Source: Oscillospiraceae bacterium
GTDB lineage: Bacteria > Bacillota > Clostridia > Oscillospirales > Ruminococcaceae
Reading direction: 5' to 3'
DNA: 57,996 bases
NCBI GenBank assembly: GCA_900768125.1
Contig: CAAGBS010000001.1
Span: 1-57,996, forward strand
Shown here: positions 52,426-57,996 of the stretch, piece after piece
Layout: each line of letters begins with the position of its first letter
Numbering within the stretch: the stretch's first letter is position 1
The notes under the pieces: generated by a model
Told to the model about the DNA's origin: nothing
The model's input: the letters and a program-made list of their open reading frames with translations, nothing else
Databases searched by the model: none
Program-made: the position numbers and the translations under genes

Positions 52426-54168
52426 TCAATTACCTGACAGTATTTTTCTGAAACTGTCCGCTATTCTGGACAATTCCTCAAGTTCGGCAATAAGGGACTT
52501 CTTTTCTTCCTCCTCCAGCTTGCTGAACAGCCTCGGGTCAATATCAGTGAGCAGAGTCTTACATTTTAACAGATTCTCGCTCGGTCTGTTGACAAGCTGC
52601 TGCGTTCTGGTGCGGATAAGCGCGCGTTCCATGCTGCAGCGGATATCGTCCGCAAGATCGCCGCAGTCCACTGCGAATTTATCAAGGTCAGCCTTGCCGG
52701 AGGGGGTAACGCCGCTGAATTTCTCCGTTATCTGCTTATTGATGTTATCCTGCTCGCTGAAAAAATCCTCGGAGAGGCCGTTCTTCACCAGCTTCTTGAT
52801 ATCACGGATAAAGATACGCTGGTCGGGTACCGCCTTTAACAGCACGTTGTTGAACGCTATCTTTTTAAGGCGGTCCTTTTCCTCGCCGTTCATCTTTGAG
52901 AGAAGCGGAAGCATTTCAAAGAACAGGCTGTAAACCTGATAATCCCTTGCAACATGATACTGCCCGGGCAGCTTGACATACTCCAGAAACTCGCTTATGA
53001 GCATGGCGGTCTCTATTCTTTTATTCACATCGGCAACGGTTTCATTCGTGCTTGCCGCGTATTCCTGCACGGTCAGCAGCTTGGTGACAACTACGTCGCG
53101 GTATGTGCCGATCGCATAATCTATCATGTCGTAATCGACTTTTTCTTCCTCGCCGTGCTGTATCGAAAGCTCCAGCAGCTTTATCTGCTTTCTGTCCTTG
53201 TTCATGTCGGCGTTCATGATGACCGTTTCAAAGAACTGCTTTTCTCCGCTTTCGCGCTGGATACGCCTGAGGCAGGTATAGCGCCTGTTTCCGTCAACTA
53301 TCCTGCCGTCCGCGAGAATTACGCCGGGCTGCTGCTGACCGACAAGCGCGATATTCTTCTGCGTCTTTTTAATTGAATCGGGATTGCTCTCGCAGATGAA
53401 CTGCTCTATAACGTCGTTATACTCCTGGCTTTTCAGCGAGCTCAGCGCGCCTGCGCCTTTCTCAGCGCGGTATCTGGATATCCATGTTGCGATACGGTCG
53501 TTCTGGTCGTTGTAATATAATGCGTCCAGTCTTACGCGGTATACCGGATAGATCTCGGTCTTTCCGTCAAATGTGACCTTTCTGGTATATTTGGTCTTGT
53601 ATATCTTTTTGGTGCGGATAAGCGTCATGAGGTCTTCTACCGCGCCCTCGCGCATGTCCGTGTCGTCAACCAGGGTCTCCTCGATGGGGATAGGTCCGCT
53701 CAGCGAGGAATCAGCCTCTGCTTTCTCAGCGTGTCTTATCTCGTTGTACAGCGCCCTTATCTGCTGCGCTCCCTCATGGTCGAGCTTCTCGCACAGCCGC
53801 GCCATGGTGTCAAGATAGCGCTCCGCGTCAGGCTGGGGCAGATCCTGCTGACCGATATGCGCTATCGTATTCCTGATACCCATAAGTTCATTCAGCAGAT
53901 TCCTGCCGTCCAGGTCAAGTTCGTATCTGAAAATATCCTTCCATTCACGCTGGATAACTCTTATGCAGTTGGCTACGTCCAGCGAATCAATAAGTTCCTC
54001 ATAGTCCCCGTGCAGGGGCAGTTCATCGGAATGATCATCGAGTTTGTAAAGCACTTCGTCCCACCACTTTGACTTGTACGCATTGTTCATTTCCGTTCCG
54101 ACAAACCCCGCCAGTATCGGGTGAAGCATTCTGAAGCCTTTCTGGACATATTCGTAGTTTTCCCGCAT
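52426..54168 (-). CDS. HEPN (Swt1-type) plus ParB-like domain protein
   Basis: A 580-aa protein. Residues about 1-135 form a HEPN domain of the Swt1 type: helices with GFRMLHPILAGFVGTEM, and the RX4H motif at Arg99-Asn-Thr-Ile-Ala-His104. In HEPN ribonucleases this Arg and His form the active site, so an RNase activity is plausible. Residues about 200-320 hold a ParB/DUF262-like fold with QQPGVILADGRIVDGNRR (279-296), comparable with the ParB motif around G-H-R-R. Residues 320-580 are helical, of unknown function. It leads the three-gene operon, with an AGGAGG site before its ATG and its own promoter and dyad operator. Confidence 0.8.
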   Translation of the reverse strand: MRENYEYVQKGFRMLHPILAGFVGTEMNNAYKSKWWDEVLYKLDDHSDELPLHGDYEELIDSLDVANCIRVIQREWKDIFRYELDLDGRNLLNELMGIRNTIAHIGQQDLPQPDAERYLDTMARLCEKLDHEGAQQIRALYNEIRHAEKAEADSSLSGPIPIEETLVDDTDMREGAVEDLMTLIRTKKIYKTKYTRKVTFDGKTEIYPVYRVRLDALYYNDQNDRIATWISRYRAEKGAGALSSLKSQEYNDVIEQFICESNPDSIKKTQKNIALVGQQQPGVILADGRIVDGNRRYTCLRRIQRESGEKQFFETVIMNADMNKDRKQIKLLELSIQHGEEEKVDYDMIDYAIGTYRDVVVTKLLTVQEYAASTNETVADVNKRIETAMLISEFLEYVKLPGQYHVARDYQVYSLFFEMLPLLSKMNGEEKDRLKKIAFNNVLLKAVPDQRIFIRDIKKLVKNGLSEDFFSEQDNINKQITEKFSGVTPSGKADLDKFAVDCGDLADDIRCSMERALIRTRTQQLVNRPSENLLKCKTLLTDIDPRLFSKLEEEEKKSLIAELEELSRIADSFRKILSGN

Positions 54169-54189
54169 GATGATCCTCCTTTATGATAA

Positions 54190-54226
54190 GTGATATAAAG
54201 CAAACGCATTAAATGTATTATATCAC
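54190..54226 (-). promoter_or_regulatory. Inverted repeat over the -10 region of the HEPN operon (candidate operator)
   Basis: GTGATATAA (54190-54198) and TTATATCAC (54218-54226) are a perfect 9-bp inverted repeat, 19 bases apart. One arm contains the TATAAT box and the other lies downstream of the start of transcription. The dyad suits an autorepressor, possibly the alpha-CTD/sigma-like or ParB-like protein. Confidence 0.65.
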
Positions 54227-54246
54227 GAAATTATGCCTTCTGTCAA
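54217..54246 (-). promoter_or_regulatory. Sigma-A promoter of the HEPN operon
   Basis: On the minus strand TTGACA (54246-54241), 18-base spacer, TATAAT (54222-54217), about 49 bases before the ATG. Confidence 0.85.
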
Positions 54247-54308
54247 CACAAATCAACGCCCGGAATGACAGGGGCACGGACAAGCAGTCGTTGCCGGCGA
54301 AAAAAACA

Positions 54309-54338
54309 ACCCCTGAGAACTTCCGTTTTTCTCAGGGG
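54309..54338 (-). terminator. Terminator of the pyruvyltransferase-YbhN operon
   Basis: CCCCTGAGAA and TTCTCAGGGG form a perfect 10-bp stem; on the minus strand it is followed by TTGTTTTTTTC. Confidence 0.9.
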
Positions 54339-54344
54339 TGATCG

Positions 54345-55340
54345 TTATTCCTTGTTTTCGCCGTCAGGGCTGTCCTGCCGGACTATTTCCCCGCCGTCGG
54401 GCTTTTTCAGCTTTATACGGGTCATGTTGCGTATTCTGGAATAGATGAACGCCAGCGCCACCAGAATAAGTTCCGGGATAGTCTGCCACAGCCTGGACAC
54501 CACGGATACCACCATAGCGTCGCTCTGCGGCATGATAAGACACAGCCCTGCTACGATGATACCCTCGCGGACGCCCAGTCCGGACGGCGCGAATATCGCG
54601 AGTATCCCCATTATCGCTGAAACGCCCCAGATACCCGCGCAGAACAGCAGCTCCGAGTACTCCACCGCCGGATAGATGGATTTCGTCAGAATGAAAAATC
54701 CCACGCCCACGATGAGCCAGTTGCCGATGAACAGCAGAACGACTTTCAGCATCTGGGAATATTTCATCGGTATCTTCAGGTCTTTCTTGAAGAGCTTTCC
54801 GATGATACCCAGGAAGAAGTTGATTATCTTCGGGTGAATGCACACGAAAAATACCGCTATCAGCGCGATAGTCACCCACTTGTAGTTCTCCAGAAGCTCG
54901 TTCGGGAAGAACAGCAGCGACACGATGAACAGCATAGCCGCGCCCAGCAGCGTGCAGACGTTCTCAATGAAGAAGCACACCGTGACTTTCGCCAGCGGCG
55001 CGTCCTCCTCCTTGTAGTAGGTCAAGCGGGCGGCGAGCATGAACACCTTTCCGGGGATATATTTGCCGAGAATGGAATAGAGATAGCTTGTCACGGCTTT
55101 TTCGTATTTTATCGCGCAGCCGTTCAGCTTGGTGATATAGTGCCACAGCGACGCGAGCGTTATCTTATACACGAAATAGAACAGCATGGAGAACACGAAT
55201 ATCCCCATATCCACGTTCATTATCTTGTCGGAAAATTCGTCCCAGTTCTTCCAGAAATACCACACCAGGAACACCACGACAAGCACGCCGAACAGTATTT
55301 TCAGCGCTTTGAGTAACGTTTTCTTATCAGGCTTTTTCAT
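54345..55340 (-). CDS. YbhN/LPG-synthase-like membrane protein (UPF0104)
   Basis: A 331-aa polytopic membrane protein with about eight spans. It starts with a basic head (KKPDKKTLLKALKILFG) and shows the family stretches SYLYSILGKYIPGKVFMLAAR (about residue 85), and the late AIFAPSGLGVREGIIVAGL. The family includes the flippase part of lysyl-phosphatidylglycerol synthase and many proteins that lie in glycan loci, where they may move lipids or lipid-linked sugars. The C-terminal aminoacyltransferase domain of MprF is lacking. It is 13 bases after the pyruvyltransferase fusion gene, so it belongs to the same operon. Confidence 0.85.
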   Translation of the reverse strand: MKKPDKKTLLKALKILFGVLVVVFLVWYFWKNWDEFSDKIMNVDMGIFVFSMLFYFVYKITLASLWHYITKLNGCAIKYEKAVTSYLYSILGKYIPGKVFMLAARLTYYKEEDAPLAKVTVCFFIENVCTLLGAAMLFIVSLLFFPNELLENYKWVTIALIAVFFVCIHPKIINFFLGIIGKLFKKDLKIPMKYSQMLKVVLLFIGNWLIVGVGFFILTKSIYPAVEYSELLFCAGIWGVSAIMGILAIFAPSGLGVREGIIVAGLCLIMPQSDAMVVSVVSRLWQTIPELILVALAFIYSRIRNMTRIKLKKPDGGEIVRQDSPDGENKE

Positions 55341-55353
55341 ACTTTTCCCCCGG

Positions 55354-57699
55354 TCAGAAGCTCAGCAGCACGCGAATGAAGCACATGTAATAATAGATGA
55401 ACCAGGTCGGCATTTTTTCAAGTTTCGCCAGCTTTTCCCGGCTGAATTTCATATTGTGCCAGCCAAGCCTGAATGCAAGGCGGTGGTTCCATTTGCACCT
55501 GCCGGAGGTATCCACGGCGAGCTTCCTGCCCATCTTTGCGAACATCTCCTGCTTCGCCTTAGCGCAGTTGAACTTGAACACCAGCGCGCGCTTCTGGCTG
55601 CGCAGCATTTTGCTGTCGTCGATGCGGGAAGCGACTATCGCGCCGTCGTCCACCGAGGACTGGAACGCTTTCATGGCGCGCTCGCTGCGGATAACGCAGC
55701 TTGTGTGCTTTATCGGATTTTTCTTCATCTCTTTCAGCCAGATATCGCCGAAGCTGATGTCAGCCGAGTTGCAGTAGTGGTCCTGGCAGACCATGCAGCT
55801 TTCGCGGCTGAAAAAGTATGCGTTTTTGTACGCGCATATCGTCTTGGGGTAGCTGAGCGTCTTCTCGCTGCCGTCCTCGTACTGCACGGTGGAAAGCCCG
55901 CGCCAGTGCCCGCGGCGGTAATACAGCCGTTTCGCGCCGTCAAGCGATATTTTCTTTTTCCTCAGAGGAACAAGCGTTGCGTTTTCGTTGTGGCTTCCGC
56001 TGCAATAGAGTCCCAGCTTCAGCACTACCTTTTCTTTCAGCGCGGGGTCCTTTTCCAGCATGGCGGTGAACGCCCTCATCTGGCAGGGCACCAGCACTGC
56101 GGCAAGCTTTCCGTTGAACTCGCGGAGCATGTCAACATGCTTCATCAGCGGCATGTACATGTATACCGACGAGGAACTCTCCATGAGTTCTTCCCTGGTT
56201 GTCGCGATGAACGTCTTGTAGCCGAGCTTTCCGTCCTTTATCTCGCTTCTTGTGACCCACGCGCCGTCTATCTCGCCCTTTTCGAGCATGTGGCACAGCA
56301 GTGCAGTCACCATGCCGCCGGAAGCCGCGTTCGCGCGGATATTCTCGTCAGCGGCGTAGCCCATTCTCGCGCAGATATGTTCGCCCATGTAGAACTCCGG
56401 ACGGTTGAAATCCAGCAGCTTGACTTTCTTCGGCTTTGCGTAAACCTTGTCGATCTCCTCGCTGATATAGCGGATATTATCCCGGCTGCTTTCCAGCACG
56501 GCGGGGAGGTTCTCCCTTATCTTTTCGCGGATATTCTGGCTTTCGGAGATGAATCCCATGAACTTCGTCTTCAATGAATCAAGCTCCAGCGCGGAGAAAT
56601 CCACCGCATACTCGCCCAGCCCGAACATGTCGAGCACTTCCTTGTATTTGTGGCTCCAGCCGATGAGCAGCACCGGAGTGCATTTCTCCAGCGCGCCTAT
56701 CATCGCGTGGAATCTTGACGCAACCAGCACCTCGCAGCGCGCCAGCAGTTCGCGTATCTCCTCGGGTGCCATCTCGCGCGGCTCCCACATAACTTTAGTC
56801 TTGTCCCGAACGGCATTGTAGACCTCGGTGCAGATGATGAGGTCGTTGTTGCGGGGTTTCTCGCTTCCCTCGCGGGCGGCGTTTGCGATGAGAAGCACGT
56901 TGTAGTCCTGCTCGTTGAGCCAGTTTATGAACTGCACCATGCAGCCGCAGTAGTCCCTGCCCATCTTCTCGCACTTTCCCTGGACAACGCTGCTTATCGA
57001 CAGCGCTATCACTCTCTTGCGGAAGAACGGGCTGTCCGCGCAGAGTTTCTGCACTTTTTCGGCATAAAATCCGCTGTCGGGCATGGAGAACGCGCCGTCC
57101 GCGCACAGCTTCACGTTTTCGGTCACGCCTATGCCAGCGAGGTTATCCCGGGTTATCTTTCCGCGCGCGCAGATTAGTTTTATCTTGGGGAGTATCCACT
57201 TTGCGAGGAACTTATTCCAGCCGTTCTTGAACGTGCCGAGCGCCTGGGAGTATTTCACGACCGGAACGCCGCACAGCATGGGTACGGCGGCGCACACGAA
57301 CGCGTAGGTATTCATGATGAATCCGCGGCTGTCCACGAACGAGATGCCCGCCTCGTCGATGACTATATCGCACTGGGAGTAAGCCTTGATTATCTTGTCC
57401 ATCTGGAGGAGCTTCCGGAACGGCGGAATGAACCGCAGGAAGCTGTACAGCACCGACAGCGGGAACGCCAGGAACAGCAGGCGTTCAGGCTTGGCGTTGA
57501 CTACCTTTATGAAGTCGTATTTTTCGGGCATTTCGGCGATGAGCCTGCGGTCTGCGCCGGGGTAGGTGGACATGAGGAATATGTTGAGTTTTTCGCCGTA
57601 TTTCTCCCGGAGTTGTTTTATGGAGCTTTGCAGCATAGCGGCGGCGCCCTTGTTGCCGCTGAAGCAGGCTGCGGTTATCGCGATATTAATGGGTCTCAT
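55354..57699 (-). CDS. Polysaccharide pyruvyltransferase fused to an FrhB/F420-hydrogenase-beta-like domain
   Basis: A 781-aa fusion. Residues 1 to about 395 are a polysaccharide pyruvyltransferase (CsaB/WcaK type): AACFSGNKGAAAMLQSSI, VIDEAGISFVDSRG, RFHAMIGALEKCTPVLLIGW. Residues about 430-745 are the F420 hydrogenase beta-subunit type found in glycan loci: NAASGGMVTALLCHMLE, then LVPCQMRAFTAML, and a Cys cluster (SRESCMVCQDHYC) with the SADISFGDIW signature. I chose the ATG at 57699; AAGGAAG lies upstream. The two domains are usually separate neighbouring genes. The enzyme may add a pyruvyl ketal to a sugar and reduce or oxidise another. There is no N-terminal signal, so it acts in the cytoplasm. 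Confidence 0.88.
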   Translation of the reverse strand: MRPINIAITAACFSGNKGAAAMLQSSIKQLREKYGEKLNIFLMSTYPGADRRLIAEMPEKYDFIKVVNAKPERLLFLAFPLSVLYSFLRFIPPFRKLLQMDKIIKAYSQCDIVIDEAGISFVDSRGFIMNTYAFVCAAVPMLCGVPVVKYSQALGTFKNGWNKFLAKWILPKIKLICARGKITRDNLAGIGVTENVKLCADGAFSMPDSGFYAEKVQKLCADSPFFRKRVIALSISSVVQGKCEKMGRDYCGCMVQFINWLNEQDYNVLLIANAAREGSEKPRNNDLIICTEVYNAVRDKTKVMWEPREMAPEEIRELLARCEVLVASRFHAMIGALEKCTPVLLIGWSHKYKEVLDMFGLGEYAVDFSALELDSLKTKFMGFISESQNIREKIRENLPAVLESSRDNIRYISEEIDKVYAKPKKVKLLDFNRPEFYMGEHICARMGYAADENIRANAASGGMVTALLCHMLEKGEIDGAWVTRSEIKDGKLGYKTFIATTREELMESSSSVYMYMPLMKHVDMLREFNGKLAAVLVPCQMRAFTAMLEKDPALKEKVVLKLGLYCSGSHNENATLVPLRKKKISLDGAKRLYYRRGHWRGLSTVQYEDGSEKTLSYPKTICAYKNAYFFSRESCMVCQDHYCNSADISFGDIWLKEMKKNPIKHTSCVIRSERAMKAFQSSVDDGAIVASRIDDSKMLRSQKRALVFKFNCAKAKQEMFAKMGRKLAVDTSGRCKWNHRLAFRLGWHNMKFSREKLAKLEKMPTWFIYYYMCFIRVLLSF

Positions 57700-57748
57700 A
57701 TATCTGCGCTTCCTTTGCATTCGAAATTTTTGCATAGCATACGATTAT

Positions 57749-57777
57749 ATTGTATCACATAACTGCCTGTTTGTCAA
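57749..57777 (-). promoter_or_regulatory. Sigma-A promoter of the pyruvyltransferase operon
   Basis: On the minus strand TTGACA (57777-57772), 17-base spacer, TACAAT (57754-57749), about 50 bases upstream of the ATG. Confidence 0.82.
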
Positions 57778-57827
57778 AAGAAAAGTTTGTGAAAATATGA
57801 TTTATTGTAATTCTGAATAAAATAGCG

Positions 57828-57996
57828 GAAGGGGCAAGCCCCTCCCCTACGACAATTCAGCATGTTTGCTAAATTGTAAATCTAACGCGCGGAGCGCTAT
57901 TGTTTTTCGGTTCCTTTTGTCACAAAAGGAACCGGGGTGTGGGGCAGAGCCCCACTACTCCGTGCGAAGCACGGCGACTCCGCACGGAGTGCGGCA
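57828..57996. repeat. Dispersed palindrome-mosaic repeat (family C), copy 2
   Basis: It shares with 39466-39640, in the same order, a G-rich palindrome (AGGGGC-AA-GCCCCT, 57830-57843), the block AACGCGCG(A/G)AGCGC, the hairpin GGTTCCTTTTGTCACAAAAG with GAACC, a GGGGC...GCCCC palindrome and CCGTGCGAAGCACGG. It runs off the window end. No gene is seen. Confidence 0.75.

Overview
The window looks like the chromosome of an endospore-forming, gut-type Clostridia bacterium, most likely Ruminococcus/Oscillospiraceae. The support is a moderately GC-rich sequence with good Shine-Dalgarno sites and many near-perfect sigma-A promoters, sporulation genes (spoVAC-spoVAD-spoVAE, spoIIP, a possible spoIIM-like gene), whiA, a CIRCE-controlled groES-groEL operon, a starch/glycogen gene pair, and several secreted Fn3-like and transglutaminase-fold proteins. 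No rRNA, tRNA, CRISPR array, integrase or transposase gene was seen.

Layout. 142-10427 is one co-directional surface-polysaccharide operon: rfbA and rfbB, an RmlC-like cupin lacking the usual histidines, two family-2 glycosyltransferases, an ATP-grasp ligase, a split transketolase pair, a 3-hydroxyisobutyrate-dehydrogenase-type reductase and an ABC-2 polymer exporter. 10544-17496 is a divergent pair of secreted repeat proteins, the larger of 1656 aa, sharing a roughly 92-aa module. 17918-22005 is an MBOAT / AlgJ-like / acyltransferase-3 cluster for polymer O-acylation. 22121-23978 is spoVA, followed by a ComFB-like gene and a secreted Ig/Fn3 protein. 25696-31453 holds glf, a GH13 amylase and glycogen phosphorylase; 31882-33343 holds whiA and a YfcE phosphodiesterase. 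33548-37111 is a two-gene helicase plus BrxD-type ATPase module. 37342-39350 is groESL. 39351-40200 is a repeat-rich gap. 40301-46536 holds a secreted transglutaminase-like protein, small proteins, a HAD phosphatase, spoIIP and an Rrf2 regulator. 46537-48957 is an AT-rich insert (serine protease plus lipoprotein) bounded by a copy of the 3' end of the Rrf2 gene. 49036-54168 is an unusual three-gene operon. 54345-57699 is a second polysaccharide-type pair: a YbhN/LPG-synthase-like membrane protein and a pyruvyltransferase-FrhB fusion.

The best candidate for an undescribed system is 49036-54168. It encodes a HEPN(Swt1-type)-ParB-like protein, a protein with three RNA-polymerase alpha-CTD-like domains plus a sigma-70 region-4-like helix-turn-helix, and a HIRAN-domain protein. 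The three genes are nearly contiguous and are read from one promoter whose -10 region lies inside a perfect 9-bp inverted repeat. The domain mix (possible RNase, ParB fold, transcription-machinery mimic, damaged-DNA binder) suggests a defence or DNA-damage response cassette. It sits beside the apparent integration scar in the Rrf2 gene. The helicase/BrxD pair is a second defence-like module that lacks the rest of a BREX locus.

Several families of small palindromic or terminal-inverted-repeat elements are scattered between genes, and one may have been co-opted into a reading frame. All functional statements rest on motif recognition by eye; no database search was possible.
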